The notes beneath the pieces were generated by a model that had not been told where the DNA came from, did no database searches, and saw only the letters and a list, made by a program, of their open reading frames with translations. Shown here one piece after another: positions 28,779 through 37,612 of a stretch of DNA of 64,000 bases. Made by a program: the position numbers and the translations under genes. This DNA is from Calothrix sp. PCC 7103 (GTDB lineage: Bacteria > Cyanobacteriota > Cyanobacteriia > Cyanobacteriales > Nostocaceae), in the NCBI RefSeq assembly GCF_000331305.1, contig NZ_KB217478.1, positions 5,863,595-5,927,594 on the forward strand. The letters are read 5' to 3'. Each line of letters opens with the position of its first letter. Position 1 is the stretch's first letter.

Positions 28779-30277
28779 CTAACTTTGTGATTTCTTTTTT
28801 TGGTGGGTCTCTAAAAGTCGTGCGGTAGAAACATGGCGATGGTTACTATTAACTATTAAAGGTTCTCGCTTTTTTTTCTTACCTCTCGTTGCTTTTAAAA
28901 AACGTTTCAAATGTACACCATCTGCAAGTCGTTGTAGAAGTTCTGCTATTTGGTCAAGAGAATATGTACCAAACACTTCCCACTTTGGTGGTGGTATCGC
29001 AATCATCATCCCTCTATATATTCCTTGAATCTCATCTACCAAATAAAAATCAGATAAGCCAACTTCAATTTTATTAACTCCATGTACACTTCCCAAGGCA
29101 CCTCGTAAAGTCGCAAGTATATTGTATGCAACTAATGCCATTGAAAAAGAAAATAATGCAGCTTTGGGGTAGGCTAAAGTCTGAATTTCGCCGTTAAAAT
29201 TTTCAGTGACAGTTTGAAAAAGTGTTTCTATTTTCCAACGATTGCGGTATATTTCAGCAACTTCGACTGCGTTTGCATCGCTACTTGGTAAGTTAGTAAA
29301 AATCGCTATTTCCCATTCTTTATCTCGCGTCGGTACATTTAGCTTTACCAAAACCCGCCTGAGTTGTAGGATTTCCCCTTCATATGATATTTCTATTTTC
29401 TGCTCAAACACTTTTCCTGTTTCAGTTTCTCCTATATACTTTAATTCACTTAATTCTTTAAATCCTAATGAACCATGTTGGCGAATTACAAAAAACGCTC
29501 CTTTCAATATTATTGTATATAAGAACTTTGCTGTACAAAAGTTACGGTCTCCACACCAAATATCTTTCGGTTTAACTAAAGCCAGTATTTGGTCAAATGA
29601 CGCGCGCTCTTGAGCGTGACCGTCCTCAACTAATAAAACATCTGTTACTAACTTTGATGCTTGGTCTAATATTGCTATTGCTTTACCTGGTAGAGAAGAA
29701 GCTGCATAAGCGCGGATTGCATCTAGTCTATGGTCTGTTGCCGCAAGGCAGGTACCATCTACAAATTTCAGTTTATAACCTGTCAATAAATCTGCTTGTT
29801 CTCCACCCATTGCTTGAATTAAATACATTAAATCACTTGCTGTTTCTCGTAATAATGCTTGACTTACATTTAATTCAATTCCAGAGAGCTTGTTATATAA
29901 TGCGGTTGTACTTACTATTTTTTCTATTGCTTTCGCTCTATAAGCAGCATGGACTGACTTATGAATCCCACATACGACCAAACTCATTAAATCGACCTGA
30001 CTTGAAAACAATAAATCTTGCTGATATTGAACAGTCGCATGTGCCTCAAATATTTTATCCAAGCGTTCTGGCATGAAAATACACTCCATTAACACTCGTG
30101 CCATCACACTTATGGGACTTTCTTCTACAAATTGCTCAAAGACAGTAGATAACATTTTGATGCACCACAATTATTAATACTGTCAAGAATACCTTGAAGT
30201 CGTTCTTAATAATCAATACCAGGAGCGGCTTACAGGCGCCGTCCTAGTAGTGCATTAGTTCGCGTTGAAAGGGCTGG
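28395..30277 (-). mobile_element. IS4-family insertion element with 22-bp perfect terminal inverted repeats
   Basis: A perfect 22-bp inverted repeat begins CCAGCCCTTTCAACGCGAAC at 28395-28416 and returns in reverse at 30256-30277, with weaker similarity for about 12 bp further inward; outside these points similarity stops at once. Between them is one transposase gene. The 1.88-kb span is long for this family because about 380 bp of non-coding DNA lies on the transposase 3' side. No direct target duplication is seen, and the right end cuts into an ATP-grasp gene, so the insertion was followed by a deletion, or the true ends differ. Confidence 0.65.
28779..30155 (-). CDS. IS4-family transposase
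   Basis: The 458-residue transposase has the DDE core: the first Asp in KFVDGTCLAATDHR, the second in WCGDRNFCT, and the Glu in the signature YRNRWKIETLF, which fits the IS4 pattern Y-(2)-R-(3)-E. Length is full and no frameshift is seen, so it may be active. The C-terminus is lysine-rich (ATRGKKKKREP). The ATG at 30155 is preferred over a start five codons upstream. The coding region contains no GGCGCC, unlike almost every resident gene here. Confidence 0.9.
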   Translation of the reverse strand: MLSTVFEQFVEESPISVMARVLMECIFMPERLDKIFEAHATVQYQQDLLFSSQVDLMSLVVCGIHKSVHAAYRAKAIEKIVSTTALYNKLSGIELNVSQALLRETASDLMYLIQAMGGEQADLLTGYKLKFVDGTCLAATDHRLDAIRAYAASSLPGKAIAILDQASKLVTDVLLVEDGHAQERASFDQILALVKPKDIWCGDRNFCTAKFLYTIILKGAFFVIRQHGSLGFKELSELKYIGETETGKVFEQKIEISYEGEILQLRRVLVKLNVPTRDKEWEIAIFTNLPSSDANAVEVAEIYRNRWKIETLFQTVTENFNGEIQTLAYPKAALFSFSMALVAYNILATLRGALGSVHGVNKIEVGLSDFYLVDEIQGIYRGMMIAIPPPKWEVFGTYSLDQIAELLQRLADGVHLKRFLKATRGKKKKREPLIVNSNHRHVSTARLLETHQKKKSQS

Positions 30278-31128
30278 TGTACTATAGCCATAACTATGAG
30301 CGTCAGATTTTAACAGTCGATGATGCAACTTTGGATTTGAGTGAAGTCTCTTCTGTTTGGTATCGTCGTATTGCAATGGGCGCCAAAATTCCGATGACAA
30401 TGGAAAAGCAATTTCGGGAAGCCTCAATTGGGGAGTCGCGCGCAACAATTGGAGGTATGATTGCTTCGATTCGAGGTTTTCATCTTGATGCTTTACCAAG
30501 TATTCGTTTAGCTGATAACAAACAGTTACAGTTGCAAGTCGCTCGCTCTATAGGTTTAGACACACCACGTACCTTAATCACTAACAACCCCCAAACTGTA
30601 AAAGAATTTGCTAGTAAATGCGAGCAAGGTATGATTGCAAAAATGCTTTCATCGTTTGCCATCTATGACGAGCAAGGGGAAGAATTAGTAGTTTTTACCA
30701 ACCCTGTTACAACAGAGGACTTAGAACATCTTGATGGGTTGTGCTTCTGCCCAATGACGTTTCAAGAAAAAATACCCAAAGCATTGGAACTCCGCACAAT
30801 TATTGTGGGAGAGCATTTATTTACTGCTGCTGTAGATTCGCAACGCTTACAAAAAGCGAAGATCGACTGGCGAAAACAAGGGGTGAACTTACTTAACTCT
30901 TGGCAAAAGTACGATTTACCTGAAGACGTAAAGCAAAAGTTGCTTCAATTAATGGCTTACTTTGGGTTACACTATGGCGCCATAGATATTATCGTCACCC
31001 CTAATGGTCAGCATATATTCCTAGAAGTTAACCCAGTTGGAGAATTCTTCTGGCTGGAATGCTATCCACCAAACTTTCCTATTTCTCAGGCATTAGCAGA
31101 AATCCTCATTCATAATAGTAAAAAGTAA
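30265..31128 (+). pseudogene. 5'-truncated ATP-grasp ribosomal-peptide ligase (MvdD/MvdC type)
   Basis: The readable protein matches graspetide (microviridin) ATP-grasp ligases: LDLSEVSSVWYRRIAMGAKI, ADNKQLQLQVARSIGLDTPR, MTFQEKIPKALELRT and FLEVNPVGEFFWLE are family landmarks, including the metal-binding E-x-N near the C-terminus. These enzymes make ester or amide cross-links in a precursor peptide. Family members are about 320-330 residues and start with about 45 residues (a TVLIVTxSxD-type strand) that are absent here: similarity begins at about VYYSHNYERQIL, right after the IS end. The only upstream start is a TTG inside the IS repeat. No precursor peptide gene was recognised nearby. Confidence 0.75.
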
Positions 31129-31302
31129 AAAAATATACACTTTATTCTAAGTAAATAAATTCAATCCAACAAAGTTTCTATTTAGTACATATAAACCAAT
31201 GCAATAAAATAAAATAAATCATCGCCTAAACCGTCACATGTGTTGCAAAATTTACTTTGATGAAAAAAATTTTCAATATATTGCATTTCCACTTCGATGC
31301 AA

Positions 31303-32142
31303 TCATGAATTATTTAGCCTGGATTTACGCTTGATTCTTGATATTATAATCATTAATCCCCCAGCTATAACGAAAGCAATACTATTAGTATTTTCTGGAA
31401 CTGCAACAGCCGCACGATTCGATTTGAACTCAACTAATCTTACACTTGTCTCGGAATCAAAAATTCGCGAATAACGTCCACTGACATCCGTTCGAGCAAA
31501 TTCTTCATTACTGCCGAACGAATTTTGCGTCAATGCCTTTGATAACGAAAAATTTCCAGCATTTGTATAAGTAATAAAGTCTCCATTATTTGGAGTTGCA
31601 ATTCTACCCTCTAGAGATATTGAGTCTAAAAGACTGCCATCTTTTTCGTCATATAACATCAACGAAACTAGACCTTGAGAAATAGCACTCTCTTCTACAG
31701 GATTATCAATTGAAGCCAGTAGCTTTAAAAAACCACTGTAATCAAAAGAAAAAGTACCACCCTTCGGAACTGAGAAATTATACCCAATCACTCCTGCAAT
31801 GCTTTCGGCTAAAGCAATATCATCCGCGCGCTTACCAGTCACTTGACTAAAAGAAGTGTTATTTGCTTTGGTCTGATTAGGATTGTCGGGTATAATCTTA
31901 AAGTTAGCAATGGCGCTAGCAACTGCGGTGGCGCCACCAATATCACTCGGACTAATAGTTTTTGTAAAAGTTCCTGCGTCAGTGAAAATATTTGTTGGGT
32001 TAATACTGAAATTCTTTAGCTGAAACTTTGCTTCTGAAGATGCTAAAGTTGCAGCTTGGGCAGGTACGCTAACAATTAGCGTTGCAATCGCAGGAGTTAC
32101 CACTAGTAAAAAATCTTTTACTAGCCCTAAATATCTTTGCAT
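31303..32142 (-). CDS. Exported PEP-CTERM-like surface protein
   Basis: A 279-residue secreted protein. Residues 1-30 are a signal peptide ending VPAQAAT. The body is beta-rich with Gly, Ser and Asn. The C-terminus has the three parts of a PEP-CTERM sorting signal: VPENTNS, a hydrophobic helix (IAFVIAGGLMIIIS) and a basic tail (RIKRKSR), with N in place of the second P. It should be processed by an exosortase and end up in or on the cell envelope. I chose the ATG at 32142 because it places the signal peptide at the start. Role unknown. Confidence 0.75.
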   Translation of the reverse strand: MQRYLGLVKDFLLVVTPAIATLIVSVPAQAATLASSEAKFQLKNFSINPTNIFTDAGTFTKTISPSDIGGATAVASAIANFKIIPDNPNQTKANNTSFSQVTGKRADDIALAESIAGVIGYNFSVPKGGTFSFDYSGFLKLLASIDNPVEESAISQGLVSLMLYDEKDGSLLDSISLEGRIATPNNGDFITYTNAGNFSLSKALTQNSFGSNEEFARTDVSGRYSRIFDSETSVRLVEFKSNRAAVAVPENTNSIAFVIAGGLMIIISRIKRKSRLNNS

Positions 32143-32649
32143 TCGATAATTCCAATTAATTGTTAAATAAATTACAACATGCAAGCTTAAATAACTGCCT
32201 TATGGGTAAGACAGTCAGCAAGATTGTGAATTAAAGCATATAGTTTGACTACTAAATCAAGCTACGCACGCAATCTCTACAGTTTTATATTTGATGCCTG
32301 AATTTCTTGCTGGCAAACAATACATGCATTGCGGCATTCTCAACTAGGTAATAAACCTTGCTGGTAGATGTGCTTATGTAACTATACTAAGGCCGTAACC
32401 GTATTAAAAGTGTAATACTTGTATAAAAATAGATAATAATATTTTAAACAAATATAAAGTTAGCAGTAATAATACTAAGCTCATATTATAAAATTTTGGG
32501 TTTGACAAGAGTTAATATACTGATTTTTCTTATTTATGATTCTAATTGTCTACTATAAGGGCATACCCTTAAAACATAGGCAGAGAGCATATATACGGCG
32601 CCCTCTGCCTTCTGTTTACAAATAGTGATAACATTTAAAACCAAAACAG
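32143..32649. other. AT-rich intergenic region with one hairpin
   Basis: The 507-bp gap holds the promoter of the PEP-CTERM-like gene. At 32579-32610 a GGCAGAG / CTCTGCC stem with a 15-17-base loop lies 40 bases past the stop of the 136-residue gene and may end its transcript. No gene is visible. Confidence 0.55.
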
Positions 32650-33060
32650 CTAATGTTTCATTAACCGATTGCGAATGCTAAAAAGTTTTTCCTGGCTGTT
32701 AACAGGCCCTCGTGGTGCTGGTATTTCGGTGTTAGGCCAAGTTGCTAAATCAAAGCAAGGACATGATGTAGCTGGCATTCCCATATGCCGCATGGGAACT
32801 GGCATATTGCACCGCGCGCAAGACTCAATATCCCATTCGGGTTGCAGAAGTTGAGCAATAGTCTCATGCGTACCATCAAGATGACAAATATTCGGCGCCT
32901 CAATTACCTTCTGCCAACATTCTTCAAATTCTGAGCTATAGCCATTTCCTACAAAAATCTGTCGCGGCAGCAAGGTCGCCGTTCCATTACAAATAACAAT
33001 ACCTTTACCTAGCTGAAACCAATAAGCTAGATATTTCTTAACTTCTGCTGTTGTTGCCAT
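32650..33060 (-). CDS. Conserved hypothetical with CxxC-type metal site
   Basis: A 136-residue protein not matched to a named family. The N-terminal half (KKYLAYWFQLGKGIVICNG to about residue 75) is alpha/beta; the C-terminal half carries CARCNMP, then a CPCF motif about 18 residues later, giving four cysteines suited to one zinc or iron site, plus a histidine (MRHMG). It has no signal peptide. It lies between a surface protein and cobU on the same strand without a tight operon. Function unknown. Confidence 0.65.
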   Translation of the reverse strand: MATTAEVKKYLAYWFQLGKGIVICNGTATLLPRQIFVGNGYSSEFEECWQKVIEAPNICHLDGTHETIAQLLQPEWDIESCARCNMPVPMRHMGMPATSCPCFDLATWPNTEIPAPRGPVNSQEKLFSIRNRLMKH

Positions 33061-33139
33061 GCCCTCATTATAAATTTTAATAATCAGACCTAGTAGCTAC
33101 AATCATAAATAAAGAATTAAGAATATACATCTGACTTAA

Positions 33140-33167
33140 GTAAAGACGTGATTAATCATGTCTCTAC
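33140..33167. repeat. GTAAAGACGTGATTAATCATGTCTCTAC hairpin repeat
   Basis: An imperfect copy of the GTAGAGACG palindrome family, about 28 bp, ending close to the cobU stop at 33164; the stop codon lies inside it. Confidence 0.75.
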
Positions 33168-33697
33168 TCTAATGGTGTACCTAGTGTACTGAGATTAAGA
33201 GCATATCCACCTGTAACTAGGTATACCGTATCAGAAATTTTGGAGAGGCGCCGTACTAATGAACTCAAACGGTCACGAAACGTTCTCCCTATCGGATACG
33301 CGGGCACAACTCCCCACCCTGTTTCTTCAGCAACAAATATAATATCACTTGCAACTAGTTCTACTGTATTTAAAAAATCCTGCACAGTGTTATTCCATTC
33401 GAGTTCTTCCTGTTCGAGCAGATTTGCCACCCAGGTTCCCAAAGAATCAACCAAAATACAAGTTTGCGGCTTGACATTAGCTAATGCCTGTGATACAAAA
33501 AATGGCACTTCTAACGTTGACCAGTTTTGCGGGCGCCTAATAATATGTCGCTGAATCCGAGAAAGCCACTCAACATCATTAGAATCTCTGTTTGCAGTAG
33601 CTATATATACAACGTCATTTGAATTTGAAGCAAGTTTTTCAGCCCACTCGCTTTTGCCAGAGCGTGCTGGCCCTGTGACTAATATAACTTTACCCAA
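33164..33697 (-). CDS. cobU: Adenosylcobinamide kinase / guanylyltransferase
   Basis: CobU phosphorylates adenosylcobinamide and transfers GMP to it in the late steps of cobalamin (pseudocobalamin in most cyanobacteria) assembly. The 177-residue protein has the Walker A GPARSGKSEWAE, YIATA, a WxTxEVP region (NWSTLEVP), ILVDSLGTW (Walker B) and VAEETGWGVVPAYPIGRTFR, all family hallmarks. Length is normal. The histidine guanylylation site is in the IQRHIIRRP segment. No other cob gene is adjacent. Confidence 0.93.
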   Translation of the reverse strand: MGKVILVTGPARSGKSEWAEKLASNSNDVVYIATANRDSNDVEWLSRIQRHIIRRPQNWSTLEVPFFVSQALANVKPQTCILVDSLGTWVANLLEQEELEWNNTVQDFLNTVELVASDIIFVAEETGWGVVPAYPIGRTFRDRLSSLVRRLSKISDTVYLVTGGYALNLSTLGTPLE

Positions 33698-34023
33698 AGT
33701 TCTTCCTTAGTATATGCGTTTAGGTAACCATATTAAGTTTATCTAAAAATATTTAACTATTTTTATGTATAAATAGTCTTTTCGTGCTGAAATAATTTTT
33801 AATGGATAAAAATACTATCAGTGTTTTCGTCTATAAAATGTAAGTTATACAGGTTGAAGCGATTATCAGGGTTATTCGGCAATGGTTAAGAGTGGAAGAT
33901 TGGTAATATTTAAAATACGGTGTCCCTATAAATTCTTCTTTGTGCCTTCCACTAATATTTAGGTACTTTTGCACTACTAATTTTTATTTCCTCTTCTGGC
34001 GTTTATTAACACAGGAATTACTT
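33698..34023. other. AT-rich divergent intergenic region
   Basis: The 326-bp gap contains the divergent promoters of cobU and the next hypothetical gene. I see no repeat, RNA gene or riboswitch fold; a cobalamin riboswitch upstream of cobU was looked for by eye and not recognised. Confidence 0.5.
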
Positions 34024-34833
34024 ATGAAAGCAGGCATCAAGCGTATTGAGACGACTCTACAAAATTTAGTACCACAAAGCACTACACAAGAGATTCATCA
34101 AGGGACACCATCACCGACATTATCTTTTGAAATCAATGCTAGCAGGCAGACAACGCACACACAACTTTCGCAAGAAGTAATCAGTAAAGTTACTGAAATC
34201 TCTAACCAAAATATCTCAAATCCAAATATATTTAATCCACATACGCATGAATCAGTGCAAGCTTTTTCTGTAGAATCTGCACAAGATGATGAATGGAAGG
34301 CGCCGGATTTACCAAAATTTAAAACACCTGCTTTCACTAGTCATCGTAATGGCGCCAATCCAGCACTCGCAAGTAACCTTCTTTCCGAAATTCAGCAAAT
34401 TGTCACAGGTTGGCAAGTTGAATTACAAACAGTAATTAGACAAATTCAAGATGTTTATATCGAGGGTCCCATCGTTAACGGTTGGCTAGAGTCGCAATCA
34501 GTACAAGCGACCGATGCCACAATTGGAACCGCAGCACTACGTCACGCTGAAGTTGACCGATTAATGGACTATGTTGAAGAAATTTGTGCCACACACGGAC
34601 AAACAAAGTCAAAAGAATCACTACGCACTGGCTATCGTTTGTGTGGGTTAGATGCAGCGGGTAAAGTATGGAGTCGTCCTTGTCCACCCGAACAAGTCGC
34701 TAATGTCAGTATGGCTATTGCGCGCTATCAAAAATTGCGCCACCTATTAGAACGTAAACAGTATTTAGAAAATCGCCTTTCCCAATTGTCAGAAACCCTT
34801 GTAATGTTACATGGACATCTTCAGTCTCCGTAG
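34024..34833 (+). CDS. Conserved hypothetical protein, cyanobacterial
   Basis: A 269-residue soluble protein I cannot name. Residues 1-110 are low-complexity and Ser/Thr/Gln-rich; residues about 115-269 look folded and helical (EIQQIVTGWQVELQTVIRQI, then GYRLCGLDAAGKVWSRPCPP and a leucine-heptad end RLSQLSETLVMLHGHL). Two cysteines lie in the conserved-looking centre. The ATG at 34024 follows AGGA at eight bases; the longer in-frame start would add a hydrophobic but unsupported leader. It is the first of a plus-strand run leading into a polysaccharide cluster, but a 190-bp gap makes cotranscription uncertain. Confidence 0.65.
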   Translation: MKAGIKRIETTLQNLVPQSTTQEIHQGTPSPTLSFEINASRQTTHTQLSQEVISKVTEISNQNISNPNIFNPHTHESVQAFSVESAQDDEWKAPDLPKFKTPAFTSHRNGANPALASNLLSEIQQIVTGWQVELQTVIRQIQDVYIEGPIVNGWLESQSVQATDATIGTAALRHAEVDRLMDYVEEICATHGQTKSKESLRTGYRLCGLDAAGKVWSRPCPPEQVANVSMAIARYQKLRHLLERKQYLENRLSQLSETLVMLHGHLQSP

Positions 34834-34930
34834 TATCTAGGGATAGAAATAAAGAATTAGAAGTTTTTCCGAAAAAACTCGGTTGGTAAGCTTCTGAATT
34901 TTGGTATAGATTAGCATCATCAGCACAAAT

Positions 34931-34960
34931 CGTAGAGACGCAGTGAACTGGGTCTTTACG
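34931..34960. repeat. GTAGAGACGCAGTGAACTGGGTCTTTACG repeat, degenerate
   Basis: A diverged member of the GTAGAGACG palindrome family, with arms still pairing over about 11 bp, in the gap before the glycosyltransferase genes. Confidence 0.65.
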
Positions 34961-35026
34961 ATGTAAATATGGAGATGTGTATCGCATCTTCGCGTTCGTT
35001 GGCTGTGCCACACACTTTACATTTTT

Positions 35027-35950
35027 ATGCCTGAAACGCTTATCTCAGCCATCATCTGTACCCACAACCGAGACACCTACTTGGGCGCCGCGATTGATAG
35101 CCTTGTCGCACAACAAACTACCGTTGGTTTTGAAGTTGTAGTCGTCGATAACGGTTCAACCGACCGTACTCGCGAAGTCGTTGAACAGCGACTTGCAGAT
35201 GCGCGCCTGCGTTACGTTTTTGAACCAGTTCTTGGTTTATCAGTCGCACGAAATACAGGCGCGTCATCATCCAGAGGCAAAATCCTAGCTTATCTGGATG
35301 ATGACGCCGAAGCTAGCGTTTCATGGTTAGACACTTTGCACTCAGCGTTTGAAGCTAACTCTAAACTAGCAATAGCTGGTGGTAAAGTTACGCTTATTTA
35401 TCCGCCAGGACAGGAGGCACCTGCATGGCTATCCCCTGGTTTGGCGGCTAACTTGGGTGCATACGATTTAGGCGATAAAGTTATATATATAGATAATCCT
35501 GGTTTAACTCCAAGAGGATTAAATTATGCGATTCGTCGCAGTTTCCTAGAGGAAGTTGGAGGTTTTGACGCTAATCTTGGTCGAGTCGGCAAAAAATTAT
35601 TGTCGAACGAAGAACTACAAATGACCGAGCTTGCCATTGGTCGAGGTTGGCAAGTTGCTTACCTTCCTGATGCACTAGCTGCACACAACGTCCAAACAGA
35701 ACGTTTACAACGCAGTTGGTTTTTTAGTCGCGGTTGGTGGCAAGGAATTAGCGAGTGTTATCGTGAACAGCTAGCAGGAAAAGCGGGCATTGGACAGTTA
35801 CAGCGTGGCAGCGAGCGATTTTTACGCGGTTTATATAAATCAGTGCAGTATATATCTGACCCAGCAGAGCGCTTTGACAAACTCGTATACGCTTATGGTC
35901 AAATAGGATATTTAAACGCCGCCCTTCAAGGTCTTCTATCAAAAAAATAA
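35027..35950 (+). CDS. Family 2 glycosyltransferase
   Basis: A 307-residue GT2 enzyme: ISAIICTHNRDTYLGAAIDS opens the GT-A fold, VVVDNGSTD binds the nucleotide, AYLDDDAEAS is the DxD metal site and GFDANLGRVGKKLLSNEELQ holds the catalytic acidic residues. There is no membrane span, so it should act on the cytoplasmic face on a lipid-linked acceptor. It begins a three-gene polysaccharide cluster (30 bp to the next gene). Donor and acceptor sugars are unknown. Confidence 0.9.
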   Translation: MPETLISAIICTHNRDTYLGAAIDSLVAQQTTVGFEVVVVDNGSTDRTREVVEQRLADARLRYVFEPVLGLSVARNTGASSSRGKILAYLDDDAEASVSWLDTLHSAFEANSKLAIAGGKVTLIYPPGQEAPAWLSPGLAANLGAYDLGDKVIYIDNPGLTPRGLNYAIRRSFLEEVGGFDANLGRVGKKLLSNEELQMTELAIGRGWQVAYLPDALAAHNVQTERLQRSWFFSRGWWQGISECYREQLAGKAGIGQLQRGSERFLRGLYKSVQYISDPAERFDKLVYAYGQIGYLNAALQGLLSKK

Positions 35951-35980
35951 TTACTAATTAAATAAATAACTGTAAATATT

Positions 35981-36943
35981 ATGTCTAATAAAATACCAGT
36001 TTCCGTCATTATCCCAGCTAAAAACGAAGAAGCTAATCTCCCCGCTTGTTTAGCTAGCTTACAGCGAGCCGATGAAATTTTCGTCGTAGACTCCCAAAGC
36101 ACAGATAAAAGTGCAGAAATAGCTACTAGTTACGGCGCCAAAGTCGTTCAATTCCACTTCAACGGACGTTGGCCCAAAAAGAAAAACTGGTCATTAGACA
36201 ATTTACCATTCCGCAACGAGTGGATATTAATAGTCGATTGTGATGAGCGCATTACCCCAGAATTATGGGATGAAATTGCTGTATCCATCCAAAATGACCA
36301 ACAATCTGACCAAAAATCTCAATTTGATGGTTTCTACCTTAACCGTCGCGTATTCTTCATGGGTAAATGGATTCGCCACGGTGGTAAATATCCTGACTGG
36401 AATTTACGTTTATTCAAGCATAAACTCGGACGTTACGAAAACCTCAACACCGAAGAAATCCGCAACACAGGCGATAACGAAGTTCACGAACACGTCATCC
36501 TAAAAGGGGAAGTCGGCTACCTCAAAAACGACATGCTTCACGAAGATTTTCGTGACTTATTCCACTGGTTAGAAAGACACAACCGTTATTCCAACTGGGA
36601 AGCGCGCGTTTACTATAATATCCTCACAGGAAAAGATGACGACGGCACAATCGGCGCCTCACTATTTGGTGATGCCGTTCAACGCAAACGCTTTTTAAAG
36701 AAAATCTGGGTAAGACTACCATTCAAACCCTTACTACGCTTCATTTTGTTTTACATCATTCAACGTGGTTTCAAGGACGGCAAAGCCGGTTACATATACG
36801 CCCGCTTACTAAGTCAATACGAATACCAAATTGGAGTAAAACTCTACGAATTACGTAGCTGTAACGGTCAACTAAACACAGCCAAAAAGTCAGCCAAGCC
36901 AGCCCCAAAATTCCAACAACAAGAAGCAGAAACAGCAGTCTAA
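35981..36943 (+). CDS. Family 2 glycosyltransferase (WaaE/KdtX-like)
   Basis: A 320-residue GT2 protein with VSVIIPAKNEEANLPACLAS, VVDSQSTDKSAEIA, the acidic metal motif ILIVDCDERITPELW, and the WIRHGGKYPDWNLRLFKH and LHEDFRDLFHWLERHNRYS blocks typical of the LPS core glucosyltransferase WaaE type. It acts in the cytoplasm on polysaccharide or lipid-linked intermediates. It sits 30 bp behind the first glycosyltransferase, probably in one operon. The last 20 residues are low-complexity. Confidence 0.9.
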   Translation: MSNKIPVSVIIPAKNEEANLPACLASLQRADEIFVVDSQSTDKSAEIATSYGAKVVQFHFNGRWPKKKNWSLDNLPFRNEWILIVDCDERITPELWDEIAVSIQNDQQSDQKSQFDGFYLNRRVFFMGKWIRHGGKYPDWNLRLFKHKLGRYENLNTEEIRNTGDNEVHEHVILKGEVGYLKNDMLHEDFRDLFHWLERHNRYSNWEARVYYNILTGKDDDGTIGASLFGDAVQRKRFLKKIWVRLPFKPLLRFILFYIIQRGFKDGKAGYIYARLLSQYEYQIGVKLYELRSCNGQLNTAKKSAKPAPKFQQQEAETAV

Positions 36944-36948
36944 CACCA

Positions 36949-36979
36949 TCTTGTGGAGCGGGCATCCCTTGCCTACCCA
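36949..36979. repeat. GGGCATCCCTTGCC repeat fragment
   Basis: CTTGTGGAGCGGGCATCCCT, then TGCCTACCC, half of the 75-bp palindrome family seen at 9986, in the 65-bp gap between glycosyltransferase and acetyltransferase genes. Confidence 0.6.
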
Positions 36980-37008
36980 CATACTTATAATAAATATTTA
37001 CTATATTC

Positions 37009-37602
37009 ATGATTAGTGACATCAAAAACCCAGAACAAATAAAATCATTTACCGATTTAAGCAAATATGACCAATCTTGGTTTGACCGAGGGCGGCCAAC
37101 TTGGTACATATTACTGTGGTGGTTCGTGCAAGCAGTAACTTTTCCCTTAACTCTCCATCCATTCAATGGGTTACGTTGTGCCATCCTACGATTATTCGGC
37201 GCCCGTATTGGTAAAAAAGTTCTAATTAGACCAACCGCACGTTTTACATATCCTTGGAAAGTAACAATCGGAGATTATAGTTGGGTTGGTGATGACGTTG
37301 TTTTTTACAGTTTAGACCATATAAATATCGGTAGTAACTGCGTCATCTCTCAAAAAAGCTATCTATGCACAGGTAGTCACAACATGAAAGACCCAGCATT
37401 TGGACTCAAAACTGCTGCCATTACTATTCATGATGGCGCCTGGGTTGCCGCAGACTGCTTTGTCGCACCAGGTGTAAATATTGGTACAAACGCAGTTATT
37501 GGTGCCCGTAGTAGTGTTTTTGCTAACATGCCCGCTGGACAAGTTTGTGTAGGTAGCCCATGTCGTCCCAGACACCCACGCATCAAAACTTCTAACTCCT
37601 AA
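37009..37602 (+). CDS. Left-handed beta-helix acetyltransferase (WcaF-like)
   Basis: A 197-residue hexapeptide-repeat acyltransferase close to colanic acid acetyltransferase WcaF. It has a helical N-terminus (FDRGRPTWYILLWWFVQAVT) and hexapeptide turns (IGDYSWVGDDVVF, IGSNCVISQKSYLCTGSHN, VAPGVNIGTNAVIGARSSVF); the His of TGSHN is the likely catalytic base. It should O-acetylate a sugar of an exported polysaccharide. Proteins of this type (HpsU) occur in the hormogonium polysaccharide system of Nostocales; that specific assignment is possible but not shown by this sequence. Confidence 0.88.
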   Translation: MISDIKNPEQIKSFTDLSKYDQSWFDRGRPTWYILLWWFVQAVTFPLTLHPFNGLRCAILRLFGARIGKKVLIRPTARFTYPWKVTIGDYSWVGDDVVFYSLDHINIGSNCVISQKSYLCTGSHNMKDPAFGLKTAAITIHDGAWVAADCFVAPGVNIGTNAVIGARSSVFANMPAGQVCVGSPCRPRHPRIKTSNS

Positions 37603-37612
37603 CTCCTAACTT

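Noticed and set aside
28395-30277. Simple insertion of the IS into an intact ligase gene
   Set aside because: The missing N-terminal codons of the ligase are not on the other side of the IS and no target duplication is visible; a deletion must also have happened.
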